From: Alphaproteobacteria bacterium
GTDB taxonomy: Bacteria > Pseudomonadota > Alphaproteobacteria > Micavibrionales > Micavibrionaceae
Direction of reading: 5' to 3'
DNA: 64,000 nucleotides
Assembly (NCBI GenBank): GCA_017999645.1
Contig: JAGNLJ010000004.1
Span: 1 to 64,000, forward strand
Each line of letters opens with the position of its first letter. The stretch's first letter is position 1. The notes under the pieces were generated by a model. The model was not told the origin of the DNA, did no database searches, and saw only the letters and a program-made list of their open reading frames with translations. The translations under genes and the position numbers were made by a program. Below, in pieces: positions 52,636 through 61,022 of the stretch.

Positions 52636-52730
52636 CCGGCCATTCCACCTGACTTTTGACGTCAGTGTCTACGGATACACCCTAGTCGGCGATTACGCTC
52701 ACTGGGGCGAAAAACTTGTTTGGGCTTTTG

Positions 52731-54245
52731 ATGTTTGAATCTTTAAGTACAAAACTCGGGAATGTATTCGGCAAGCTGCGCGGCAAGGGCAGCCTTTCCG
52801 AAAACGACGTTATGTCGGTGGCGCGCGAAATCCGCGTGGCGCTGCTCGAAGCCGACGTTGCCCTTCCGGTCGTTAAAGATTTCATCGAGGGCATCAAGAA
52901 AAAAGCCGTCGGTCAGGACGTCATTAAGGGCGTCAACCCGGGACAACAGATCGTCAAGATCGTTCATGATGAGCTCGTCAAAATGCTGGGTTCGGAAAGC
53001 ACGGATCTGAAATCCGGTTCCGCTCCGTCGGCTTATCTGATGGTTGGATTGCAGGGTTCGGGTAAAACAACGTCGACCGCGAAGATCGCGAAATTCCTGA
53101 CCGACAGGCAGAAGAAAAAAGTCCTGATGGCGTCGCTGGACATCTACCGTCCCGCCGCGCAGGAACAATTGAAGCAGCTCGGCACACAGACCGGCATCAC
53201 CACCCTGCCCGTTATCGAGGGCCAGAAGCCTGTCGACATCGCCAAGCGCGCTATGGATACGGGCCGCAAGGAAGGTTTCGACATCGTTATGTTAGACACG
53301 GCGGGCCGCCTGTCGATCGATGAAGAGCTGATGCGCGAGGTCGAGGCCGTTAAAAAAGCCACGAACCCGGTTGAGGTTTTATTGGTGGCCGATGCGATGA
53401 CGGGACAGGACGCCGTCAATACCGCCAAAAATTTTGACGCCCGCGTGGCGCTGACCGGAATCATGCTCACCCGCGTTGACGGCGATGCACGCGGCGGCGC
53501 GGCGATGTCGATGAAAGCCATCACCGGCAAACCGATCAAGCTGCTCGGCGTCGGCGAGAAAATCGACGCGTTAGAGCAATTCCACCCCGACCGCATCGCG
53601 GGCCGCATTCTCGGCATGGGCGATATCGTTTCGCTCGTCGAGAAAACCATCGAGACCGTTGACCGCGAAGACGCGGCGAAAATGGCCGAGAAATTCCAAA
53701 AGGGTAAATTCGATTTCAACGACCTGCTTAGCCAGATGCAGCAGATGAAGAAAATGGGCGGCATGGGCGCGATGATGAAACTGCTGCCCGGCCTCGGCAA
53801 CATGGCCTCGCAATTAGAGAATGCCGGGATGGATGAGGGTTTTATCAAGCGCCAGGAAGCGATCATTTATTCCATGACGCCAACCGAGCGCGCGAAGCCG
53901 GAATTGCTCAACGCCAAGCGCCGCATACGCATTGCGAATGGTTCGGGCACTTCGGTGCAGGAGATCAACAAGATCACCAAGCAGCTTGAGCAGATGCAGA
54001 AGATGATGCGCCAGGTGAAAAAAATGGGCACCGGCAAGATGATGGGCATGATGAACAAGATGATGGGCGGCAAGATGGACGATTTATCGATGCTTGCGGA
54101 ATCCATGAACCCTGACGCACTCGGCGAAGACATGGCGGCGATGGAGGGCGAACTAGGCCCCAATCCTTTCGCACCCGGCGGCGCGGCATCGAATGCCAAT
54201 CCGCTCGGCGATCTGAATTCCCTCCTCGGAGGAAAGAAGAAGTAG
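52731..54245 (+). CDS. ffh: signal recognition particle protein Ffh
   Basis: SRP54 homologue: the N domain (FESLSTKLGNVFGKLRGKG), then the G domain with GLQGSGKTTSTAKIAKF, ASLDIYRPAAQEQLKQLG, MLDTAGRLSIDEELM and TRVDGDARGGAAM, and finally a Met-rich M domain (MQQMKKMGGMGAMMKLLPG, RRIRIANGSGTSVQEIN) that binds 4.5S RNA and signal peptides. The end is low-complexity Asn/Gly/Ala. ATG 52731 gives the canonical start. At about 504 aa it is slightly longer than E. coli Ffh. It leads the ffh-rpsP-(DUF559)-rimM-trmD run. Confidence 0.96.
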   Translation: MFESLSTKLGNVFGKLRGKGSLSENDVMSVAREIRVALLEADVALPVVKDFIEGIKKKAVGQDVIKGVNPGQQIVKIVHDELVKMLGSESTDLKSGSAPSAYLMVGLQGSGKTTSTAKIAKFLTDRQKKKVLMASLDIYRPAAQEQLKQLGTQTGITTLPVIEGQKPVDIAKRAMDTGRKEGFDIVMLDTAGRLSIDEELMREVEAVKKATNPVEVLLVADAMTGQDAVNTAKNFDARVALTGIMLTRVDGDARGGAAMSMKAITGKPIKLLGVGEKIDALEQFHPDRIAGRILGMGDIVSLVEKTIETVDREDAAKMAEKFQKGKFDFNDLLSQMQQMKKMGGMGAMMKLLPGLGNMASQLENAGMDEGFIKRQEAIIYSMTPTERAKPELLNAKRRIRIANGSGTSVQEINKITKQLEQMQKMMRQVKKMGTGKMMGMMNKMMGGKMDDLSMLAESMNPDALGEDMAAMEGELGPNPFAPGGAASNANPLGDLNSLLGGKKK

Positions 54246-54303
54246 TTTTTGGTTTTTTAATTTTGTTTTTAACTTTTAATTTTAACACCTAAAGGAGACT
54301 AAC

Positions 54304-54765
54304 ATGGCAGTAGTAATCAGAATGTCCCGGGGCGGACGTCGTAATTTGCCCTTCTACCGTATCGTGGTTGCGGATTCCCGCTTCCCGCGCGACGGTCGTT
54401 ACATCGAGCGCGTTGGCACGTACAACCCGCTGCTGGAAACGGGCAATGAAAACCGCGTTACGCTGGTTAAAGACCGTATCGAGCACTGGCTGAAGCAGGG
54501 CGCGAAACCGTCCGAGCGCGTGGCGATGTTCCTCGGCCAGGCTGGCATGATCGACATGCCGAAGCAATCGAACCGCCCGGAGAAATCCGCACCCGGTGAG
54601 AAAGCGAAATCCCGCCTCGAGGAAAAAGCCGCGAAGAAAGCAGCCGCTGAAGAAGCCGCAAAAGCGCCTAAAGAAGCACCGGCTCCTGAAGCTGCACCTG
54701 CCGAAGCCCCGGCTGAAGCAGCGAATGAAGCTGCTCCTCCCGCTGAAGAAGCGGCCGCAGGTTAA
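54304..54765 (+). CDS. rpsP: 30S ribosomal protein S16
   Basis: Residues 1-~82 are the S16 core ([47 protein letters not shown]). A further ~70 residues are an Ala/Glu/Pro/Lys-rich tail (repeats like [15 protein letters not shown]), a lineage extension seen in several alphaproteobacteria; standard S16 is 80-90 aa. AAAGGAG sits ideally before the ATG. It ends five bases before the left repeat of the DUF559 element. Confidence 0.96.
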   Translation: MAVVIRMSRGGRRNLPFYRIVVADSRFPRDGRYIERVGTYNPLLETGNENRVTLVKDRIEHWLKQGAKPSERVAMFLGQAGMIDMPKQSNRPEKSAPGEKAKSRLEEKAAKKAAAEEAAKAPKEAPAPEAAPAEAPAEAANEAAPPAEEAAAG

Positions 54766-54770
54766 AATCA

Positions 54771-54822
54771 ACCCTCTCCCACCGGGAGAGGGTGATCGAG
54801 CAACGCGAGATCGGGTGAGGGG
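54771..54822. repeat. palindromic repeat, family C, left copy
   Basis: CCCTCTCCC (54772-54780) and GGGAGAGGG (54784-54792) form a hairpin, then a 20-base spacer containing GAGCAACGCGAG, then GGGTGAGGGG (54813-54822). The DUF559 ATG is three bases later. The right copy at 55151-55184 is in inverted orientation. Confidence 0.9.
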
Positions 54823-54825
54823 TTT

Positions 54826-55698
54826 ATGGATGTTGTTAAAACGGCCAGAACCTTACGTCAGAACCAGACAGATGCCGAAAAGAAATTATGGCGCCTGCTG
54901 AGAGATAGACAACTGAATGGCTGTAAATTCCGCCGTCAGCACCCTATTCAGCCTTACATCGTTGATTTCTTTTGCGAAGAAATAGGTTTGATTGTTGAAG
55001 TTGACGGCGGGCAACACACGCCGGAAAAGGACGCAAAGCGTTCTGAATTTCTTAATCAGAACAATTTTAAAATCCTTCGCTTCTGGAACAATGAAGTGCT
55101 TGAAAATATAAAAGGCGTTTTGGAAATGATCGCAAAAAATCTTCCTCCTGACCCCTCACCCCAACCCTCTCCCAAGGGAGAGGGAGCAAAAAGAGTGTGC
55201 CTCGGTAAAATCACATCCGCGCACGGCGTCAAAGGGCTGGTGAAAATCCTGCCCTTTGGCGAAGATCCCCTCTTGATCGAAGAGCTTTCCCCGGTTTTTA
55301 CGGGTGAAAGTTCTTCGGATCAGCTTTCCATCACGATGAAAAATTCCGCCGGGAATAAATACTGGCTGGCCGCTGTCGATGGCGTTGTCGAACGCGACGG
55401 CGCCGAAGCCCTGCGCGGCACGGAAATCTGGGTGGAGCGCGATGCGTTGCCCAAGATTAAAGAGAAGAATACGTTCTATCACACCGACCTGATCGGGCTT
55501 ACCGTGCTCGAAGACGGCAAGGAAATCGGCACCATCGTCAACGTCCAGAATTACGGCGCGGGAGATTTACTGGAAATCAAACAAACGGCAGGCGGTACGT
55601 TTTTATTTCCCTTCACCAACGACACCTGCCCCGAGATTAATGTCAAAGGCGGCTTCGTCGCCGTCGTGAATACAGCCGCGTATATGGATCTGAAATGA
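54826..55698 (+). CDS. rimM: DUF559 endonuclease-like domain in frame with 16S rRNA processing protein RimM
   Basis: One open frame encodes two units. Residues 1-~105 are DUF559, a Vsr-related PD-(D/E)xK fold: [24 protein letters not shown] (Asp47), IVEVDGGQH (Glu58, Asp60, Gln63) and [11 protein letters not shown], all intact. Residues ~109-120 ([13 protein letters not shown]) are translated from a palindromic repeat. From ~124 comes Rim[19 protein letters not shown], then the PRC-barrel part ([20 protein letters not shown]). RimM alone probably starts at GTG 55195, with AGGGAG eight bases upstream, giving 167 aa. Whether a fusion protein is made is unknown. The stop overlaps trmD (ATGA). 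Confidence 0.85.
   Translation: MDVVKTARTLRQNQTDAEKKLWRLLRDRQLNGCKFRRQHPIQPYIVDFFCEEIGLIVEVDGGQHTPEKDAKRSEFLNQNNFKILRFWNNEVLENIKGVLEMIAKNLPPDPSPQPSPKGEGAKRVCLGKITSAHGVKGLVKILPFGEDPLLIEELSPVFTGESSSDQLSITMKNSAGNKYWLAAVDGVVERDGAEALRGTEIWVERDALPKIKEKNTFYHTDLIGLTVLEDGKEIGTIVNVQNYGAGDLLEIKQTAGGTFLFPFTNDTCPEINVKGGFVAVVNTAAYMDLK
55151..55184. repeat. palindromic repeat, family C, right copy
   Basis: CCCCTCACCC (55152-55161), then CCCTCTCCC (55165-55173) paired with GGGAGAGGG (55176-55184). It is inverted relative to the left copy and lacks the 20-base spacer. Its 3' arm supplies the likely ribosome site of rimM. Confidence 0.9.
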
Positions 55699-56384
55699 AA
55701 CAGTGGCGCGTGAATATCCTTACCCTGTTCCCCGAAATGTTTCCCGGCATGCTCGGGCAATCCTTGAGCGGCAAGGCGCTGGAAAAAGGATTGTGGTCGT
55801 ACCACGCCATCAACATCCGCGATTTTGCGCAGGACAAACATAAAACGGTCGATGATACGCCGTTTGGCGGCGGCGCAGGCATGGTGATGCGGGCCGATGT
55901 GATTGAATCCGCCCTGCTCTCGATCAAGGATCCGGGCCGGAGAATTTATCTTTCACCGCGCGGCCGACCTCTTACGCAGAAACTCGCTGAAGAGTTAAAA
56001 GACCAACATCTCACACTGCTTTGCGGGCGTTATGAAGGCGTCGACCAGCGCGTGCTGGATGCGCATAAATTCGAGGAAGTCAGCATCGGCGATTACGTTC
56101 TATCGGGCGGCGAGCCTGCGGCGATGATTTTGATGGATGCGTGCATCCGCCTGCTGCCCGGCGTCATGGGCAATGAAGAAACCGCGGGCGAGGAAAGTTT
56201 TTCAAACAACATGCTGGAATACCCGCATTACACACGCCCTGCCGAATGGACGGATTCACACGGAAAAACACATGCCGTTCCGGACGTGCTGACGTCTGGC
56301 AATCATGCCAAGGTAAAAGAATGGCGACGCACCGAGTCTGAAAAACTGACTCAAGAGCGCCGCCCTGATCTTCTTAAAAAATAA
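55695..56384 (+). CDS. trmD: tRNA (guanine37-N1)-methyltransferase TrmD
   Basis: SPOUT-class methyltransferase acting on G37 of t[23 protein letters not shown] at the N-terminus, [16 protein letters not shown], the knot motif [15 protein letters not shown] and [14 protein letters not shown] are all present; RRPDLL closes the protein. At 229 aa it is normal. Coupled to rimM by a 4-base overlap; rplS, its usual next gene, is separated by a SIMPL gene on the other strand. Confidence 0.96.
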   Translation: MKQWRVNILTLFPEMFPGMLGQSLSGKALEKGLWSYHAINIRDFAQDKHKTVDDTPFGGGAGMVMRADVIESALLSIKDPGRRIYLSPRGRPLTQKLAEELKDQHLTLLCGRYEGVDQRVLDAHKFEEVSIGDYVLSGGEPAAMILMDACIRLLPGVMGNEETAGEESFSNNMLEYPHYTRPAEWTDSHGKTHAVPDVLTSGNHAKVKEWRRTESEKLTQERRPDLLKK

Positions 56385-57149
56385 TTATTTCAAAACCGCG
56401 CGGGCAGAAACCGTCACCGTGATTTCGGAATCGCCGGGGCTGGCAACCGGTGCGGCGGATTTCATATCCATGGCCTGCATGCCCATTTCGGCACGCGCCA
56501 TCATCGGCATCGGGTAGTTGGGATACGCCGTATCGACATTCACCTCGACCAGCTCAGCCTCTTTCTTGCCGAGGGCCTTGGCGGCGCGCTCTGCCTTCTC
56601 ACGCAGTTTTGTGAGAGCGGATTCCATCAGGCCGTCGCGCACGGTTTCAAACGATTCCGGCGAAAGCGTGTAGGACAGGTTATTGGTCTGCATGCCCATG
56701 GCCTGCAATTCGCCGAGCAGCTTCAGCAGGTCGGCAGAGTTTTTGCTCTTTAACTGCAGACCCTGGCTGCCGCGCCAGACGACCGGCTTTTTCTCGTGGT
56801 TGTCGATCTTCTCTTCCGGGTCGGGATGGGGTTGCTGGTTGGGGTCGTAGGGATAAACATAATAATGGTCGGTCGCGACCTGCACGTCTTTATATTTCTT
56901 CCCGGCCTCCAGGGCTTTGGTAATCAGGGTGTTGATCTTGTTCTGGAGAGCGGCTGAATCCGGGCTTTCCGTCTCATAACGCAGGGAGGCGATCAGAAGG
57001 TCTTGCTGGACGTTCTGGCGCTCGCTGGCCGAGATATTCAGGACCGTCTGGCCGGACTTAACCAGGCTGGCCTCCTGTGCAAAGGCTGGGGCCATGGCCT
57101 GAGTCGTAAAACCGGCAAAAAGAACGCTTAAAATCAGGAAAAACCGCAT
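56385..57149 (-). CDS. SIMPL-domain (DUF541) periplasmic protein
   Basis: A signal peptide (residues ~1-24, cleavage near AFAQEA) leads into a SIMPL/DUF541 domain: LNISASERQNVQQDLLIASL at the start, RGSQGLQLKSKNSADLLKLL in the middle and TVTVSARAVLK at the end. Such proteins are periplasmic or outer-membrane associated, some forming oligomers under oxidative stress; function here is unknown. A Met/Pro patch (YPMPMMARAEMGMQAMDMK) is notable and could bind metal. It abuts trmD tail to tail and splits the trmD-rplS order. Confidence 0.85.
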   Translation of the reverse strand: MRFFLILSVLFAGFTTQAMAPAFAQEASLVKSGQTVLNISASERQNVQQDLLIASLRYETESPDSAALQNKINTLITKALEAGKKYKDVQVATDHYYVYPYDPNQQPHPDPEEKIDNHEKKPVVWRGSQGLQLKSKNSADLLKLLGELQAMGMQTNNLSYTLSPESFETVRDGLMESALTKLREKAERAAKALGKKEAELVEVNVDTAYPNYPMPMMARAEMGMQAMDMKSAAPVASPGDSEITVTVSARAVLK

Positions 57150-57263
57150 AAATACCTCCGTTTGGCTTTGTCTGGGTTAGTTTGGTCTAACATATATAGG
57201 GTTGGACGCCCAGACCCTGCCATTCCTTGGGTGGCTTGGGGGCGATTTTTGAGGTTTTTTTCT

Positions 57264-57292
57264 TTGCTTTTGCCCTTTTATGAGGGTATAAG
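57264..57292 (+). promoter_or_regulatory. sigma70-type promoter for rplS
   Basis: TTGCTT (57264-57269), 17 bases, TATAAG (57287-57292). Initiation near 57299 would produce a leader of about 70 bases containing the hairpin at 57323-57353. It explains how rplS is expressed after separation from trmD. Confidence 0.5.
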
Positions 57293-57322
57293 ACCCCAAC
57301 TTTTAACCCATAAAACGATAAG

Positions 57323-57353
57323 CGGTCCGCGCCCTTAAGGGTATTCGGGACCG
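57323..57353 (+). promoter_or_regulatory. leader hairpin upstream of rplS
   Basis: CGGTCC (57323-57328) pairs with GGACCG (57348-57353), and the loop contains the self-complementary CCCTTAAGGG. The structure ends 18 bases before the rplS ATG, close to GGGAAG. It may be an autoregulatory site for L19; this is inference. Confidence 0.4.
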
Positions 57354-57371
57354 GATAAAGGGAAGAAAACG

Positions 57372-57851
57372 ATGAACGTTTTAGAAAAATTTGAAGCCAA
57401 GCAGCTTCAGAAAATCCGGGGAGATAAGAAGATCCCCGAATTCAGCCCCGGCGATACCGTCAAGGTCAACGTCAAGGTCAAAGAAGGCACGCGCGAGCGT
57501 ATCCAGGCCTATGAAGGCGTCTGCATCGGCCGCGCCGGCGCAGGTCTCAACGAGAATTTCACCGTCCGCAAGATCAGCTACGGCGAAGGCGTGGAACGTG
57601 TATTCCCCCTCTTCAGCCCGCGCATCGACAGCATCGAACTCCTGCGTAAGGGTTCTATCCGCCGCGCGAAGCTTTACTACCTGCGCGACCGTTCGGGTAA
57701 ATCGGCGCGTATTACCGAGCGCACCACCGGTCACGGTTTCGACGAGGAAAGCCTGGCAGCGGAATCTGCCCTGAAGGCCGAACAGAAGGCCAACAAGGCA
57801 AAGAAAGAAAAGCCCGCCGATGGCCCGAAAAAAGAAAAGAAAAAGAAATAA
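57372..57851 (+). CDS. rplS: 50S ribosomal protein L19
   Basis: The L19 core spans about residues 14-120: [56 protein letters not shown] and [19 protein letters not shown] further ~35 residues are a Lys/Ala/Pro tail ending KKEKKKK, longer than the usual 115-125 aa protein, comparable to the tail on S16 in this genome. L19 lies at the 30S/50S interface. It has its own promoter and a strong terminator. Confidence 0.96.
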   Translation: MNVLEKFEAKQLQKIRGDKKIPEFSPGDTVKVNVKVKEGTRERIQAYEGVCIGRAGAGLNENFTVRKISYGEGVERVFPLFSPRIDSIELLRKGSIRRAKLYYLRDRSGKSARITERTTGHGFDEESLAAESALKAEQKANKAKKEKPADGPKKEKKKK

Positions 57852-57860
57852 GCAGAATAA

Positions 57861-57891
57861 AAAACGGGCCCCTAGCGGCCCGTTTGTTTTT
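57861..57891 (+). terminator. intrinsic terminator after rplS
   Basis: AACGGGCC (57863-57870) and GGCCCGTT (57877-57884) form an 8-base stem with a short loop, followed by TTTGTTTTT. Confidence 0.9.
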
Positions 57892-57905
57892 GAGGCGCCT
57901 GCCTC

Positions 57906-58190
57906 TTAGTTCTTCACTATCAAAGGTGTTCTGAGATTGATCGCGCCCGAATAATAATGCGGCGCGGCGAGTACGACTTCGGATGTCGAGGCGAATGTCT
58001 TTGTCAGGTCGCCGTCGATCCTCGCTATCAGATGCAGCCCTTCATTCAGAACAGCATGCAGGCTGGAATCCTTGCGATTGAAAATAATGACATCCGAGCG
58101 CACATAGGCCGGGTCGGAAAACGTGATGCGGACCAGCCCGTGATCAAGACTGAACTGCACCGGAACGCCTTCGGTTATATTGTGAAACAT
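57906..58190 (-). CDS. hypothetical protein (94 aa)
   Basis: A small soluble beta-rich protein with no signal peptide, Cys or recognised domain (strands such as VPVQFSLDHGLVRITFSDP and TSEVVLAAPHYYSGAINL). GGGGGT lies eight bases before its ATG. It is divergent from leuC and convergent with rplS, beyond the rplS terminator. Real on balance because of length, ribosome site and orientation; function unknown. Confidence 0.55.
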   Translation of the reverse strand: MFHNITEGVPVQFSLDHGLVRITFSDPAYVRSDVIIFNRKDSSLHAVLNEGLHLIARIDGDLTKTFASTSEVVLAAPHYYSGAINLRTPLIVKN

Positions 58191-58323
58191 AATTTTAAAC
58201 CCCCGTTATTGCGCTAATACATTGCAAAGCCTAGTTTATTGGAAATAGATTGCGGCTTTATTAATGCAGCCGCCCAACGGAAATTATTGATTTATCACGA
58301 GAATTTGTGGTTTATTTCAGCCT

Positions 58324-59724
58324 ATGAAACCGCGCACGTTATTTGAGAAAATCTGGGACGATCATGTCGTCCACCGCACAGATGACGGCACCTGCGTGCT
58401 GTATATCGACCGCCATCTTGTGCATGAAGTCACCTCGCCGCAGGCTTTCGAGGGACTGCGCATGGCTGGTCGCACGGTGCGCAAGCCCGAGGCGACGCTG
58501 GCTGTTGCCGATCACAACGTGCCGACCTATGACCGTTCCCTTCCGATTAAGGAAGAAGAGAGCCGTATTCAAATTGAGACGCTTTCGAAGAACTGCGCGG
58601 AATTCGGCATCACGCTGTTCGATATGAAGGACAAGCGCCAGGGCATCGTTCACATCATCGGCCCCGAACAGGGATTCACGCAGCCCGGCATGACCATCGT
58701 CTGCGGCGACTCGCACACCTCCACGCACGGCGCATTCGGCGCGCTGGCGTTCGGTATCGGGACGTCTGAAGTAGAGCACGTGCTTGCGACGCAGACGCTC
58801 ATTCAGAAACCCGCGAAGACAATGCGCATTACGGTCGATGGAAAACTTTCGCCGGGTGTGACCGCCAAAGATATGATCCTAGCCATTATCGGGAAGATCG
58901 GAACCGCAGGCGGCACGGGCTACGTGATCGAATATGCGGGCGAAGCGGTGCGAAGCCTGTCCATGGCCGGACGCATGACGATGTGCAACATGTCTATTGA
59001 AGGCGGGGCTCGGGCGGGCATGATTGCGCCGGACGAAACCACTTTCAAATATATCAAGGGCCGCCCGATGGCGCCGAAGAATGATAACTGGGATAAGGCT
59101 ATTAAATACTGGCGCGCGCTGAAATCCGATGACGGCGCAAAATACGATGTCGAGGTAACGCTGAAGGCCGAAGAGATTCCGCCCCTCGTCACGTGGGGCA
59201 CGACGCCCGAGGATATTGTGCCGATTACAGGTTCAGTCCCCTCGCCCGCCGACTTCGCCGACCCGAACAAGAAAAAATCGGTCGAACGCATGCTGGATTA
59301 TATGGCGCTGACTCCGGGCACGAAAATGCAGGACATCGCGATTGATAAAGTCTTTATCGGTTCCTGCACGAATGCCCGTATCGAGGATCTGCGAGAAGTC
59401 GCAAAGATCGTCGAAGGCAAAAAGATCGCGAGCACTGTTGAAGCCATGATCGTTCCCGGCTCCGGCCTTGTGAAAGAACAAGCGGAAACAGAAGGCCTTG
59501 ATAAAATCTTCATCGCTTCAGGTTTTGACTGGCGCGAACCGGGGTGCTCGATGTGCCTTGGCATGAATTCCGACCAGCTCAAGCCCGGCGAGCGCTGCGC
59601 CTCGACCTCCAACCGCAATTTTGAAGGCCGCCAGGGCCGCGGCGGACGCACGCATCTGATGAGCCCCGCTATGGCCGCCGCCGCCGCGATCAAGGGCAAA
59701 CTGACTGACGTGAGGGATTTATAA
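58324..59724 (+). CDS. leuC: 3-isopropylmalate dehydratase large subunit
   Basis: Aconitase-family subunit that with LeuD isomerises 2- to 3-isopropylmalate in leucine synthesis. Sequence marks: [35 protein letters not shown], and the Cys ligands of the [4Fe-4S] cluster in [13 protein letters not shown] and [10 protein letters not shown]. At 466 aa it is complete. A GCGGCT/AGCCGC hairpin lies upstream (58252-58273). The next gene, an HD protein, overlaps the leuC stop by one base and separates leuC from leuD. Confidence 0.97.
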   Translation: MKPRTLFEKIWDDHVVHRTDDGTCVLYIDRHLVHEVTSPQAFEGLRMAGRTVRKPEATLAVADHNVPTYDRSLPIKEEESRIQIETLSKNCAEFGITLFDMKDKRQGIVHIIGPEQGFTQPGMTIVCGDSHTSTHGAFGALAFGIGTSEVEHVLATQTLIQKPAKTMRITVDGKLSPGVTAKDMILAIIGKIGTAGGTGYVIEYAGEAVRSLSMAGRMTMCNMSIEGGARAGMIAPDETTFKYIKGRPMAPKNDNWDKAIKYWRALKSDDGAKYDVEVTLKAEEIPPLVTWGTTPEDIVPITGSVPSPADFADPNKKKSVERMLDYMALTPGTKMQDIAIDKVFIGSCTNARIEDLREVAKIVEGKKIASTVEAMIVPGSGLVKEQAETEGLDKIFIASGFDWREPGCSMCLGMNSDQLKPGERCASTSNRNFEGRQGRGGRTHLMSPAMAAAAAIKGKLTDVRDL

Positions 59725-60410
59725 TGTCTATAATGTCTGAGTGGCCTGATTATGATCTCGAGATGGAGAAAATTTTCAAGGAAAGGTTTAAGCCTTTCAT
59801 TGATGCTCAAATGGAGCTACTCGCCGAATACGATGCGCGGCGCCCACAGGGAATCACCTATGTTTTCCATGAGCATTCGAAGCGTGTGGCCATCGACGTC
59901 AGAAACGCCTGCCTTCATATGAAGCTTGGTGAAAGAGTCGCGCAAAACATGTACTGGGCATTGCTGCCGCATGATATCGGCAAGCGCATGCTGCCTTTAG
60001 GTGTCTGGGACCATGAAGACAAGCCTGGCGGAGAATTGAAAGACCGGCGACGCGAGCACACGAAACTGGGCGTGGAGATTGCCGAAGAGGAACTTGGCGA
60101 TATCAAACATCCGTTTAAAGACCTGATGATCGACATCATGCTTAAACATCATGAACAGCTGAATGGCCAGGGTTACATGCAGCTGGGGCCTGAAGATCTC
60201 TCGCAGCCCGTTCGTCTGGCCGCCATCGTCGAGGATTTTGACGGCGGACGCATATACCGCCCTCACTACGGCAAGCGGGACACTTCAATTCCCGGCGTTC
60301 TGGACCGGATGCGTACAGTGAAAGCCGGATTTTTCGATAAAGAATTGTTTGACGCATTTGAAGAGATGAAGATGGCCGAGTATAACGGGCCGAAAGAGCC
60401 AACTCTATGA
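59724..60410 (+). CDS. HD-GYP-like phosphohydrolase inserted in the leu operon
   Basis: HD-domain metal ligands are in order: His51 (FHEHSKRVA), His83-Asp84 (LLPHDIGKR), His112 ([10 protein letters not shown]), His142-His143-Glu144 (KHHEQLNG), then GQGYM at 148-152 where HD-GYP proteins have GxGYP, and [15 protein letters not shown] matching the later D...RPY segment. It is therefore close to HD-GYP cyclic-di-GMP phosphodiesterases, with Met replacing Pro. No sensor domain or membrane helix is present. It overlaps leuC by 1 base and leuD by 4, so it is a full member of the operon. The substrate is unknown. Confidence 0.82.
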   Translation: MSIMSEWPDYDLEMEKIFKERFKPFIDAQMELLAEYDARRPQGITYVFHEHSKRVAIDVRNACLHMKLGERVAQNMYWALLPHDIGKRMLPLGVWDHEDKPGGELKDRRREHTKLGVEIAEEELGDIKHPFKDLMIDIMLKHHEQLNGQGYMQLGPEDLSQPVRLAAIVEDFDGGRIYRPHYGKRDTSIPGVLDRMRTVKAGFFDKELFDAFEEMKMAEYNGPKEPTL

Positions 60411-61012
60411 AACCTTTTAAAAAGCTTTCCGCGATTGCCGCGCCGCTGCCGATGATCAATGTCGATACCGACGTGATCATCCCGAAGCAGTTCCTGCGCA
60501 CCATCAAGCGCAGCGGCCTTGGAAAATCAGCGTTTTTTGATATCCGGTATAATGAAGACGGCAGCGAGAAGCCGGATTTCGTTCTGAACAAATCTGCCTA
60601 CCGCAATGCCGAGATTTTAATTACCGGCGCGAATTTCGGCTGTGGATCGAGCCGCGAGCATGCGCCGTGGGCTTTGCTGGATTTCGGCATACGCTGCGTG
60701 ATCGCCGCAAGCTATTCCGATATTTTCTACAGTAATTGTTTCAAGAACGGGATTCTCCCCGTCATCCTGCCGCAGGCACAGATTGACGAACTGATGAAAG
60801 AGGCCGAGGAAAATCCCAGCGCGCCCATTGAAGTTGATTTAGAAAAGCAGGTCGTGACGCGGGGCAACAAATTCTCCTTCCCCTTCGAGATCGACACATT
60901 CCGCAAGCACTGCCTTGTGAACGGGCTTGACGATATCGGCCTGACGCTTCAGAAAGAGGCGCATATTTCTTCGTTTGAAAAAGATACAAAATCGAAACGC
61001 CCGTGGATTTGA
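60407..61012 (+). CDS. leuD: 3-isopropylmalate dehydratase small subunit
   Basis: Partner of LeuC, providing the swivelling domain. [40 protein letters not shown] and [20 protein letters not shown] are canonical, with the substrate-binding GCGSSREHA loop intact. At 201 aa it is normal. It is coupled to the HD gene by ATGA and followed 10 bases later by leuB. Confidence 0.96.
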   Translation: MKPFKKLSAIAAPLPMINVDTDVIIPKQFLRTIKRSGLGKSAFFDIRYNEDGSEKPDFVLNKSAYRNAEILITGANFGCGSSREHAPWALLDFGIRCVIAASYSDIFYSNCFKNGILPVILPQAQIDELMKEAEENPSAPIEVDLEKQVVTRGNKFSFPFEIDTFRKHCLVNGLDDIGLTLQKEAHISSFEKDTKSKRPWI

Positions 61013-61022
61013 GGAAAGAATA

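Larger units (their letters stand above)
54771..55184 (+). mobile_element. candidate DUF559 nuclease-palindrome insertion between rpsP and rimM
   Basis: A 414-base block inserted between rpsP and rimM, genes that are usually adjacent. It consists of a family C unit, a DUF559 coding region (54826 to about 55150), and a second family C unit in inverted orientation (GGGTGAGGGG at left, CCCCTCACCC at right, each outside flanked by the CCCTCTCCC hairpin). This looks like a minimal element with terminal inverted repeats and one nuclease gene. No target-site duplication is obvious. Mobility is inference from the layout. Confidence 0.55.

Noticed and set aside
50969..52738. 589-codon open frame on the plus strand opposite mtaB and dapF
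   Set aside because: It lies antisense over two unmistakable enzyme genes, has no recognisable domain and is His/Asp/Arg-rich as expected for a shadow frame of GC-rich coding DNA.
58252..58273. GCGGCT/AGCCGC hairpin before leuC as a leucine attenuator
   Set aside because: No leader peptide with Leu codons is found near it and no T run follows; left as an unassigned hairpin.
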